Shown: one piece after another, positions 25,381 through 36,981 of the stretch
Position numbering within the stretch: the stretch's first letter is position 1
How the letters are laid out: every line of letters starts with the position of its first letter
Source of the DNA: Gordionus sp. m RMFG-2023
Taxonomy: Eukaryota; Nematomorpha; Gordioida; Chordodea; Parachordodidae
Assembly: GCF_954871325.1 (NCBI RefSeq)
Contig: NC_088778.1
Coordinates: forward strand, 21,933,120 to 21,997,119
DNA length: 64,000 bases
Direction of reading: 5' to 3'
The notes under the pieces: generated by a model
What the model was told of the DNA's origin: nothing
Database searches by the model: none
The model's input: only the letters and a program-made list of their open reading frames with translations
Program-made: the position numbers and the translations under genes

Positions 25381-27516
25381 CAGGGTTGCCAGAATTTTCA
25401 AATTGTGGGAGAAATTCGGTATTTTGTGGGAGTAATATAAAAATTGTGAGAGAAATATGAAAATTCGGCGCGCAAAGGCCCGGCCTGTGGCCGAGATTTA
25501 GAATTGACTTAGTTATCCGCTTATTATTTTTTATAAATATAAAATCGAATCTATTTTCCAAAATAAAATAGGTAATTATTTTCCAAAATAAAATAGGTAA
25601 TTATTTTTCAAAATAAAATAGCCAACTATTTTTCAAAATAAAATAGCCAACTATTTTTCAAAATAAAATAGCCAACTATTTTTCAAAATAAAATAGGTAA
25701 CTATTTTCCAAAATAAAATACGCAACTATTTTTCAAAATAGGTAATTATAGTACGACACAGAATTTCTTAAATACTATCTTTATTATTAAAATAACATAT
25801 TGATTTATTATAATATATTAATTTTGTTTAAAAATAATAACCAACGATCTTTTTTAAATACAAAAGAATGTAAACAAGATAAAATTTTATAAAAAAATTC
25901 TAATTTTACAATGTAAAAAAATATATTTTATGCTAATGTATAAATAAGATTTTATAAAATATAGAAAGTCAATTAGTTATAGTTATTTATATTTTATTTG
26001 AGATTTAAATAATGGAACTAAACGTTTACCGTCGTTATTAAGATATTTATAAAATTCCTGGCATGACATTTTATAATTTTGTTTAACCATTAACTCGGCC
26101 TCTAATGTTGTTAAAGCAATTCGATTTCTCTCCTTTCTCCAGGCAGTCCTCATCAGGCTAAAAATTCGCTCCGATGAGGCATTAGAATGAGGTAAGGAGA
26201 AAACATACTCGCAAATTTTTTCCAAGCATGGGGATTTATCGTTATTACGAAAAAATTCCACCCATTTCTCCTCTGCTTTTAGACCATCTAACTTTAAGTA
26301 TTCTGGCGAATCATAAAAAATGGAAAAAATTACAATCTCTTCAAACAAGGCTTCAATGTCTATCGGTAATTTTAATATATTTATTAAATTACAAAAACCA
26401 TCAAATGATGGTTTCTGTTCCAAGGTCATAATATTTAAACATTTGTAAATAGAGTTATTAAAATCAAATTTTGATTGTAAATATTCTAAAATTGTCTTAA
26501 TAAAAATATCTGCTTCATTTAAAAATGTATTAATTAGAGTATTATTTGAACATTTTAATATAATATTTTTAGCAATAGCGCCATAAAATTTATTATCTAT
26601 TTTTAACTGTAGAGATGAACAGAGCTGTAGCATGATTTTGTGAATCTTTATCAATAAAGAATCTTCTGATTGCAACTGAATATTAACTACATGAAGTAGA
26701 TTTCCTACATGTGAAACTAATCCCAAATATGCTTCTGACATTTCATCCTCGAAAAAAATTTTCAAAATTTTAGGACAGCTTTTAAAATCTTTATTTAAGA
26801 AGTATTTCTTTAAGGGTTCGTAAAATTTTAAAATTCTCTCGATGGCAGGTATTAATGATAACCACCTGATAGGTACATATCGCAACAACTCACACCATTC
26901 CAAATCAGACCACTCCACCAATTCTTTTAATTCAGTGACTCTTTTAGTTGATGAACTAAATTCGTTAAAACATTTCATCACAATTACTTCGACATCTACA
27001 GATAGTACATTCATTGCCTTCTTGCAAGAATTATGCAGTATATGGCATATACAGCCAATTGGTATTAATTCATTATTGTGCTGCCTCAATTTTGGTAAAT
27101 ACACTTTGATTTTTGCCAAAATTAACAGAGGCATTATCAGCGCAGAAAGCTGACATGCAACTCATTGATAACCCTGAATCAGCTATATTTACCATTATGT
27201 GGTTAGCTATATCGTTGGATTTTTCACTATCGGATGAAAAAAATTTCAATAGTTTTATAGAAATGCCCTTATTCTTGTTGAAATAGCGAAGGATCAGGGG
27301 AAATGTTTTAATATTTCCCTTATTTGATGCATCTGTTAAAATAGCATATGGATGTCCTTCTTTCAAATCGTCTAGAATTGACCTCTTGGATTCAGGTCCT
27401 AACACATTTGTGATAGCCTTGCTCATTTTTCTCCTACCACAAGTAAAGTTAGCACTTATTTTGGAGTCGTTAAATATTATGGGGAAAAGAATTGTGATGA
27501 CAGATAGCATATGCAT
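25381..27516 (-). mobile_element. decayed hAT DNA transposon with transposase body
   Basis: The minus-strand transposase lies in two frames: an N-terminal part at 27073-27516 and a C-terminal part at 25983-27134, overlapping by about 60 bp, which indicates one frameshift. Seen in the first part: NDSKISANFTCGRRK, the candidate catalytic ILTDASN and CADNASVNFG. In the second: GCICHILHN, then the hATC dimerisation region LPHSNASSERIFSLM (residues about 314-355 of 383). The BED finger upstream is not found. CAGGGTTGCCAG at 25381 is the likely terminus on the gene's 3' side; the opposite terminus was not found, so the right border given is only the end of the recognised protein. The closest type is the ZMYM/TTF-finger hAT subgroup, by motif pattern. 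Confidence 0.8.
25560..25748. repeat. 25-bp minisatellite, about 7.5 units
   Basis: Seven full units of AAAATAAAATAGSYAAYTAT plus a TTTYC tail, and a partial eighth, with the variants GGTAAT, GCCAAC, GGTAAC and CGCAAC in the centre. It sits in the non-coding 3' part of the hAT element. Confidence 0.9.
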
Positions 27517-28003
27517 TTTGCATGATGGTACGCATATTTTTAAAATGATATATAAATACCAAAAATAATAAAATTAAGTTATATTTCTGCATTATTTCTA
27601 TTTCAAGCATGACTGGGTAGGCTTTAGCTGGTGTATAGTTTGAGAATCTTGAAAAATTTAAACTAATAAAATAATTAATATCTTGTTATATAATTTTATT
27701 TGAAAAATATAGCTAAATATAAATTTTATTCATGGACAAAATTATGATGGACCTTTTTGAAGAAAAATAAGTTACCTAAAACGTACTACTAGCTGAATGC
27801 ATACTATGGTATAAAAGGTTAACTATGGTTGAAAATGTTCTAAAAAAGGCTATAAATGCTTTGCATAATTTTAAACACATTTAAGACTATTTTCCTAATA
27901 GCATAAAATTATTATATATTTTGGCAATTCTACCCATTAGTAATTCCACAATGAAAGAACATTTTCTTTAGGAATAATAAAATACCTGAGAAGTGCTACT
28001 CTG

Positions 28004-28320
28004 AAAATAGATTGAATGGGTTAACACTTATTGATAAACATAGGGAGTTGCTGAAATTATTTATTAGCTCAATTCCAAAGAAGATTGAATTTCGCGTTAT
28101 AGTTTCATAATATGCTTCATAATTCTATTTTTTCATACATCATATTTTTCCATAAATACTTTGTACCTAAAATAGATTAAATGGGTTAGCACTGTTGCTG
28201 AAATTATTTATTAGCTCAATCCCAAAGATTGAATTCCACGTTATAGATTCATATGCTTCTTAATTCTATTTTTTCGTGCCATTTTTAGTACATCATATTT
28301 TTTCATGAATACTTTGTAAG
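28004..28320. repeat. two-unit tandem repeat, about 150-165 bp
   Basis: 28004-28168 and 28169-28320 both begin AAAATAGATT(G/A)AATGGGTTA and share TTGCTGAAATTATTTATTAG and the CATAAATACTTTGTA-type end. The second unit has lost about 15 bp near its start. No coding signal. Confidence 0.75.
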
Positions 28321-29042
28321 TTTATATACATGCAATAATTCTTAAGAATATTTTTAAGCATTAATCTAATTACCAGCAAATTTTTAAATATAAATTTAAA
28401 TTATATATCGAATAAAATTTGTATTTTTTTACAAAGTTTTTTTTCGAGGCATTTATTTTACAGTGCTTTATACGCCTGTTTTATGCATTATATTTTATTA
28501 TTAATTTATATTTGAAATTGTCAATATTTTAAAGTCACTAGTCTTAATAAATTTCTGAAATTTATAATATTTTAAAATATTTCATAGAATGATTCTAAAT
28601 TTATTATTATTATTAAAGTTTTTACTATTTTGTAATTTAAAAAATTACATGAATTTTGATAAAATCCATTAATTTATTGTTGATTTTATAATGCGTTATT
28701 TTTTTAAAAATTATATATAGATCGAGGAAGCTTTCATGATAATTTTTATAAAATATTTTGATATAATTGATATTTTTTTATAAATTATCTATGAAGTTAT
28801 ATCCCCCCTCCCTTAGTGAATTCCTGCTTATGCACCTGTACCTCTGGAATTGTTGCTCTAACTTTCTGAGAATTGACTCGTTAAGATATTTTTTTAAATT
28901 TCAGGTTTTCAATTAAACTTAAATATCTTTGTTTTTTTGTCATACATAGTTTTTTATGTTATACTTTTATCGATTAATTATAAATCTTTCAGGTAAAATT
29001 TCATTTTTATGCAATTTTTTAATAATAATCTTAGGGTTAAAT

Positions 29043-30439
29043 CAGGGATGTGTACCCTTCGACAAAAAAAAGGATCTGGGTTAGGGTTCAGGAATAAAAT
29101 TTGAAAAGACCCGGGTTCAGGTTCAGGGAAAGTAAAAATAATGACTCAAAATAAGATTTTTTTTCATTCATTTATTATTCTACCTTAATATATGCAATTT
29201 CATAATTTACAAATGAAAAATTTAAAAATGAAATAATTTATATTTTTATTGTTTTATTCAATCGCACAATCATGATATCTTTTAAAATATCATCCTTGAG
29301 ATTTCAACTTAAATTAGACAATATATATTTTACAGATGAAAATTCATGAAACCATTACCTAAAATAGATAGTTATCTTTATAAAATTATTGTACTTGCGA
29401 TGCCGGTACAGCCATGAAGATTCTAGATAAGAGATATAATTCTGGATATATTAAAGAATTTTTTTTTAGAATTTTAAAATATTTATATCCTTATTATTCT
29501 TTTAACTTCTGAGAACTTTACTATTAAAGATGCAATAGGCATTTTTTGATCCTCCTTTCTATCTAATGATAATTTGATTTTTTTTCTCTATCTTAAAGTA
29601 AAATTTCAAGATTATCGTTACTACTACCAGTAGGTCTTGTCGTAGCCTTCAATATATTGTAAATAATGGAGTTTTGAATATGGCGTAAATCCTTAAGATG
29701 GTCTTTAGCCATTTGTTTTTGCTCAATACTCAATAAAACTTGATATCGAGGGTCTAAATATATAGAAGCGTATACAACACTATTTTGCAAATATTGTTGC
29801 TCTCGAATTTTCATGTTTTCTAATATTTCTTATAAAAAGGACTTAAAATTTTTCTAAATCTAATCGGCGTCTAATCCATATTCCATAAAAATCAAATAAA
29901 CATAATTGTTCTGATTGTAATTTTAATATTGTTATTTTTAAAGGAACTAATACACTAGTCCTTTATTTGGCAACAATCATCTTCCTACAAAATGACTTCA
30001 CATGCTCCTATATTAAAATCATTACAGAAATCTTTCAAACTTAATAATCGTTTTAGCATCATACAAATTGAGGACGAACGTGTTGTGCATTATCATTTAA
30101 ATTAAAATATTATTTTACAATTCACTTTAAAAATAATCAACGTATTTCTATAACATAGCATATTAAAAAATAACATAATAAAATATTATTACCTATACTA
30201 ATGATATCAATCTCTAAATAAAATGGAAGTCCAGGAAGAAAATTGAAAGAAAAACGAAGATAAAATAATTGATTCCACAAAAAAAGTTAATAAAATTTAA
30301 AAAAATTTAATTATTTTTTAAAGAGATATTTTTATTTTAAAAATTTTTTATGACACCTAGAACCTTTGGACCCTCCACTTTTAAAAAGGGTCCCGGTTCG
30401 GGTTCAGCCAAAATACAAGGGTTCGGGTTCACATCCCTG
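29043..30439 (-). mobile_element. 1,397-bp hAT element with perfect 8-bp target duplication
   Basis: The ends are CAGGGATGTG(T)ACCC and its inverse ..CATCCCTG, and the exact 8-mer GGTTAAAT flanks both (29035-29042 and 30440-30447). The subterminal zones repeat GGGTTCAGG/GGGTTCGGG-like words in inverted orientation. The only recognisable coding piece is a minus-strand 73-codon ORF at 29593-29814 with YASIYLDPRYQVLLS and QKQMAKDHL, the pattern of the hAT transposase mid-to-C-terminal region. The rest of the protein and the hATC domain are missing, so the copy is non-autonomous. Confidence 0.85.
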
Positions 30440-30750
30440 GGTTAAATATTTTTATATTGTAAGTTTTTTTTATTTTACTATATAACTACGATAACAAATA
30501 TCACCGATACCATTTGATACCAGAAAAACATTCTGATTACTTTAACAACTGATAATCTAACAAGATATTGAGAGATTTCATAATAAAAAAATTTATTAAA
30601 CAAGATCTGTTATTCATACATATAATTTAAAAAATAGATAAATATTGATGAGAATTCTACTTGTTTTAAAATTATAATTTTATTTTAATTTACTTACTAT
30701 AAAAATGATAAATTACACTATAATAATAATCAATTTTCTATAATTTAGCT

Positions 30751-33700
30751 ATGGTTCGTATCAAAAGACGATCTCATAATGTTTCAAATCAAAACAACTC
30801 AGCCAAAACACAAGGCTCTCATTCTGACCCCAAAATAAACTTTTTCAACAACCCTAATACCTCTAACTTATACATAGACGTAAATGATGAAAACATATCT
30901 CCAATGAAACATATCGATGCCAATATCTCACCACCACCCTTGTCTAGCAAGGACACAGGTTAATGGAAATTGTTTTTTTTTCTTCTACAAATAATTATAA
31001 AACGAAATGTAATAATCAATTTCTAGATATTTGCATATGCTTTGCTATATCTACAATGTTTACTTTTGAGATTTATGCTATAATACCATAATATATAACT
31101 ATTGATTTTATAAGATAAATAGCATGCATTTAGTGATATAACCGTGATTATATTTTAGAGACGTTTCTATAAACTAGTTAAGAAAAAAATGGATATTAAA
31201 ATTAAAGCATTCATTATAAACACACCCTCTCATTATCTAGACAAATCTTCTCACGACAAAAATGAAAATGCATTTAGAAACATCGAGAATCAAGATGGGA
31301 CAAATATGTTTGAAGAAAAAAATCAACAAACCAAATATTTGGTTCACCGCCGGCTCAAGTTTTTTTTCATGGACCCTTTACAAAAATGGAAAATTAGGAA
31401 ACAATTCCCTTGGAAACTTACTCTTCAACTTGTCAAGATCGTATTCGTCACGTTTCATGTTTATGCACTAATATATTAATTAACATTATTTAAAATATAT
31501 GATTCTTTTTAATTGAATTCATTTAAGATTTTTTGTTGCAAAATTTAATTTCATGCCCTTATAGGCTCTGTCCAAAATATCAAAAAATTCGATTAGCAAA
31601 CTTTTGAAACTTTATCGAAAAAGAAAAAAAACTTTTTTTAATAATTCTAGAAAATTTTAAAACTTCTGAAAGTTTAAAACTTTTAGAATTTTTTTATAAA
31701 GACTTGGGCATAACCTTAATTAAGTTATCTTATTCTATTATTAATACAATTTATGATATTGTCAGATTATAGATTAGAAATGGATTTTTTTTTTAAAAAA
31801 AAAATCTTTAATAGATAGCTCTTTTCACGACGAATAGATACAAGCACGTAGTATATTTCGAGCACACTCAAATTTCGTTTAAGCATCTTTTTTTGAAGGA
31901 TTGGGAATCCAACCGAGAAGTTATCTCGTATCCGCCTTCTAACGGCATTTTCGCTATCTACGGCATCGACGAATTTTATGGCAGCTTAAATTATGCCATT
32001 CAAAAGGTTTTTTTAAAAAAAATCATTAAGCGTTATCTTCTTTTCGTAATGATATAAATCTCATTTTGAAATTTACTTGATATAGAATATAAATTTTAAA
32101 TAATATCTAGTTAATATATTTATTTTCTAAGCCGTTATATATATTTTTTTTAAATATTCCAAATGATTTTTAAAAAGCGACGTCTATCAGTATTAGGCCT
32201 ATTCAAAAACGAATTGAATAATAAATTATTCGTATTCGATTCATTTAATAAATTAAATAATTTACTATTCATGATTACACAAATCAAACAAGGATAGCAA
32301 ATTTTATTATGTATGAATACCATAGTAAATTATTCGATTTGGTTACAAGAATCGAATACGAATAATATATTAATAGATTCGTATTCATTTTTGAATAAGG
32401 CCTAGTAAGTATTTATTATATGATTAATTTCAATTTCTAACATTTGTATTAAGAAATGATTTTTTTTTAAATAAATATTTACAAAAATGAATCGAAAATC
32501 CAGTACTTTGGGTTAGAACTAATAGCAATAGGTTCGTATGATTTTCCAGTTAATAACAAAAGTGAAGTTTACGTCGAGCTTTGCGAATATTATTATTTAG
32601 TGGGGCAGATATGGGCCTACAATCATTCCTATATTTTTGACTCTCAGACCAATTACAGTTTATATTACATTTTTATTCATATATCATAAATTATATTTAT
32701 AAATATTAGCGTAAGATGTTTTAATCCGAAAATCAGAACTCCCTTCAACTTATTTTTTAAATTCATTTTAGAAGTTTTATTTATTGTTTATTTTTTTTCA
32801 AAATTTTTTTCAGTTTGTAAGAGGAACCCTCTGAACAATGTATCAAATCTACGAAGCCATATCCTCTTTAAAATTATTCAGAATCAAAAACCCATTTCAG
32901 TTCATGTCTAAATTTTGATTTAAACTATAAGTCTAAGGGAATTACTTATTTAAAAATAGTGTAATTTGAACACACTTTATACTATAATTTTACGTTTCTT
33001 TTTCAACTATATTAATCAAGATTGCACGAAATTTTACACTTGGAACACTACCGCACTATCATACAATAATTTTCCTTTCAATTTTGACAGGTTTAAAATA
33101 TTCATTTAGTTAAAACAATTGAATACATTTTTAAAAAAAAATCAAATATAGTCTCATCAGAGTCGATTTGAAACTCAAACTCAACACTGTTCATTTAAAG
33201 GTATTGCAACCATCGATATCACCAGATTGCTATGCTTTTGAAGTTAAAGTAATATAATTGTAATCATGATATTTTTGTAAAATCAAATTCTTTTCAAGGA
33301 TTCATTTTTAGCCCACTTATAGAATGTCAGGGCCAATATGTAAACAAACTCGTAAATTATTAAGGTTTATTGTATTTTGTTAACTTGATGGTATATTCCA
33401 CCTGGTTAAACTCTAATTCTTTTAGTTTAAATTTTTTTAGTCCCACAAGGCTAATAACGTTGCAGACCTCTAACATACATAATCATTTTTTTAGATATCA
33501 TATGATAACAGCGAACATAGCGGTCATTTAATTATATCCTTGGACACTCAAAATATTCAGCATCCTTGTCATGGGAAAATATATTACCCTGGTAAATAAT
33601 CAAATTTTTTGGTAATACATTCGTCTTTTTATAATAGAAAAACATTGGCTATCAAAGCCCCAATTAATTATCATGAACCTTTTAATCTTGACCATTTGTT

Positions 33701-35457
33701 CAGTGTCATTATATCTCTGCGTCAGAGCTTTGATCAGGGCTCACAAATTAAAAGAAGTAAGGAATATATGTTTTATAGTCATTAATCATTTTAAATAATT
33801 ACACTTAAAATATCATACATTATTTAATTTGTGCATATATAGGATTGCGTGAAATTCTTTAAAGTGTATTACAACACTAACCTAACCAAGTCGGATCGTT
33901 TGGAGTTTTTAAATTTGTGGTATGTTACTATATTAGTAAACGATATTCTCATCATCTTAGGAACATTACTAAAGTTAGAACTAGAAAGAAAGGTATAATA
34001 TAATTTTTTTTAAATTATTATCAGTAGAGTAGCGTTGGCGTAACTTTAACAATTATTATTTAGGCATACTAAAACAGAAAATATTTAGGCGTGTTGAGCG
34101 CGCTTTCTCCTCCCCACTAACGCCATTAAAAATAATATTCATTGTATTTTAAATTACACTGTCCCGATTGAACCACTGCCTTAACCATTAACCCATATAT
34201 TTTTTATATTTCTAAAATAAAGTTGACATCAAATCAAAGCATATTACTATACGATACGTGCGGCATATTATTAGGTTGTGGATGCTTATTAGTTTGGATC
34301 GGAATATTGCGATATCTCAAATTTTTTGCTCAATACAATGTAATTAAAGTGCTGAAAAAAATATTTTAATATGAAAAAAATATATAAAGGTTCTGCTATT
34401 GACTATTAAAATTGCGTTACCTAACGTAATTAGGTATCTGGTATGTGCAATATTTCTATATATGGGGTTCTTGATATGCGGATGGGTTGTGTTTACTCCT
34501 TATCACAGCAAGGTACTAATTTCGTATTTATTGTATTAATATGATTTGTGACAGATTTCTATTAACGTTTAACAACATTCTTATAAAATTGTTTATTTGC
34601 CAAAATTATTTTGCTCACATTTAAAATTAAATTTTTTTTAATAAAGGCAAATTAAACCATTTTATAAGAGGTATCATAGTAAAAATGGAAATGTCACAAG
34701 AAATCATTATAACTTGTTTTTGAAATAATTCGGATTAATGATCTACCAAATCAATACAAATAAACACTATATTTTTTAATAATTATAATATCTATTTAGT
34801 TCAGAAGTATAAGTTCTTCGTCCGAATGTCTGTTTTCCTTAATAAATGGAGATGATATGTTTGCTACTTTTATCATAACCAGCACTAAAAGCTCCTTGGT
34901 CTGGTGGTTCAGTCGAATATATTTTTACGCTTTTAATACCTTATTCATATATGTAGTCATCAACCTTTTCATCAGTGTCATATTGGATACATATGAATCC
35001 ATCAAAGTTTGATATTTCTAATTATTGCATTATTAACAAAAAATGATATAGCTTTTATATATAATTAACATAATTGTCAGATAAGCCTTAAATAGATGCA
35101 TATTTATTTAAATTATTTATGAAAATGAGTTTATCCTAATCTATTATCTTATTTTAATTGATGTTTATGTATAAATCAGGAATACTGGGATAAGGGGCAC
35201 CTGCCTCACGGATTTTTGACGGATTTTATAGCTCAACACAGCGATTGCAATTATTTTAACAACGCCAATGACTCCTTAAGGAATGGGTACGATCCTGATG
35301 ATCCAATGTGGAAAAAATGCATATCTTGTTGTTTCCACAAGTAAAATAAAATAATCTTTTGTTGATATACATAAAACATACTCATAATTTATATAATAGA
35401 CGTTTTCATACCGAAGATGAAGCAATCAAACATATATTAGAAGACGTAGAAACGTGA
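30751..35457 (+). CDS. mucolipin (TRPML) lysosomal cation channel
   Basis: Endolysosomal Ca2+/Na+/Fe2+-permeable TRP channel, the MCOLN family. Exons: 30751-30958 (start, tentative), 31178-31458, 31815-32006, 32504-32657, 33021-33090, 33152-33248, 33495-33591, 33638-33756, 33843-33992, 34223-34339, 34390-34512, 34800-35006, 35180-35340, 35400-35457; 677 aa against 580 in human MCOLN1. Seen: [16 protein letters not shown] before S1; a luminal polycystin-mucolipin domain with [39 protein letters not shown]2 in the [19 protein letters not shown] stretch; S4 region [15 protein letters not shown]5 [19 protein letters not shown]; pore [13 protein letters not shown] with the NGDDMF filter; S6; C-terminal cysteine cluster CISCCFH, comparable to the human one, then acidic [13 protein letters not shown]. 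Phases agree throughout. Exon 1 is unproven: exon 2 is open back to 31159, but only an acceptor at 31177 fits exon 1's phase. Confidence 0.95.
32193..32404. mobile_element. TAGGCCTATTC-type MITE in a TRPML intron
   Basis: 212 bp with termini TAGGCCTATTCAAAAACG and TTTTTGAATAAGGCCTA in inverted orientation. The interior is made of ATTCGTATTCG/CGAATACGAAT runs and so could fold on itself. It lies in the intron between 32006 and 32504. Confidence 0.75.
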
Positions 35458-35658
35458 TGAAATCATTCATCAAAATAACAATTAGCCCTCTTTTTTTTAA
35501 AAAAAAGAAGATTTTATGTTTAGTACTCAGTAATTTGATAATTTTTTTTAATATAAACAAATACGCCTTTTTAAAATGCATGAAAAAATTATATTAGAAT
35601 TTTTTAAAATTAATATTTATTATTTTTTTAGATATATAATATATTTATATATATATAT

Positions 35659-35664
35659 AATAAA
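35659..35664 (+). promoter_or_regulatory. candidate polyadenylation signal of TRPML
   Basis: AATAAA about 200 bases after the stop, inside an (AT)n run. It is called by position only. Confidence 0.3.
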
Positions 35665-36885
35665 ACAATTACATTCAATCATATTAATTACAAAAAGAAA
35701 AAATAATATTGTTTAAAATTCGATAATAAAAACAATAAAAGTATATACTCTATTTTTTAAAAATTATAATATATATATTTTTTATTAATAGTACTTAACT
35801 ATTAGACGCGCGCATACCATAATTATATCGTACGGGAGCGGGTACGTGTGTTTAAAAAAGACAAAATAAAAAAAAAAGTTTGCTTTTTGGGGGAAAGGGG
35901 GTAGTTTTACAATGTTATTATAGTTATCAATAAATAAGTCGAAAAATATGAGTTTATAATTGTGAATAATAAATTTGAAATGATAAAAATAAAAAAATTT
36001 TTAAAAAGGCACCAATAAAGAGTAATTATTTTTTCGTAATTTAGCCATAATTTGGTTGTGAATATTTTAAAGGTTTAATAGGTATATGAATTTTAATCAA
36101 TATAATTATAGTAAAACTGATTAAGGTTAGAGGTTGTCTTTTGATGCATTCACGTATTTATTTATTTTATTAAATTGGTGTTTTACAATAAACGGTTTTT
36201 AAAAGAATAATTATAATTTAACTTTTTTAAAACTTTAAGATAAATATCTAAAGCTTATTTTTTTAAAAAGGTTAACTTATTTCGTTTGAGATCAAAATAA
36301 TTAAAAAAAATATTGATAAAAAACCTACTGATACGTAATCAGGATAAATAGTCGCAATGATAAATAAAATAATCAAATCAATTACAAAAAAAAGAGTAAA
36401 TTTAACTTATTGTACAAAAATTATAAATAAATTATAAAACATGATTTTTGTTTTATATGCGAGTTTTGTACAACTTTAACTCCTTATCTTTGATATATTT
36501 AAAAATTTCAGGTGCCATGAGTTAACTAATAAAAATTGAAGAAGGCGTAATCTGGACAATAAGACCGACCAAATACCAAATTCACCACTGAAATTTATTG
36601 ACCAATTGTCCTTTATTATCACGTGATATTAAAAAAGTTAAATCGCTTTAAGAAATTAAATTTAAAAAAACTTTGTTTAAGCTTCCTTTTTTAAAATAAA
36701 TCTAATCATGGGAACATTTTGATATGTGATGAAAATTTTGTCGGTAATATGTGCATTATTCGTTTTAATGTATAAAAATCATTTATCCACCATGATATTA
36801 AGTTGTGACAATTTAAACCACCTCATATTTTTTTAAACAGAGTTTTTAAAATTCTTAAAAATAAATAAAAAATTATAAGATGAGA

Positions 36886-36891
36886 TTTATT
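36886..36891 (-). promoter_or_regulatory. candidate polyadenylation signal of SSBP
   Basis: AATAAA on the minus strand, 91 bases beyond the SSBP stop codon. It is called by position only. Confidence 0.4.
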
Positions 36892-36981
36892 AAGATTAAG
36901 TTTGTAAATCTAAGTTTATCGCACCAACACAAATAATGTGTCAGGCTGATAATGGTGACGAATGGGATAGGTCTATAACTA

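Larger units (their letters stand above)
35458..36981. other. intergenic space between convergent TRPML and SSBP
   Basis: 1.5 kb of very AT-rich DNA between two stop codons facing each other. I see nothing but possible 3' UTRs, with an AATAAA on the plus strand at 35659 and, for SSBP, a TTTATT at 36886-36891 (AATAAA on the minus strand). Confidence 0.6.

Noticed and set aside
32814-32839. 26-bp TRPML microexon (TTTCAG|..AAT|GTATCA)
   Set aside because: Borders look fine, but including it breaks the phase into the 33021 exon, whereas joining 32657 directly to 33021 is in phase and places a Cys where the family has one.
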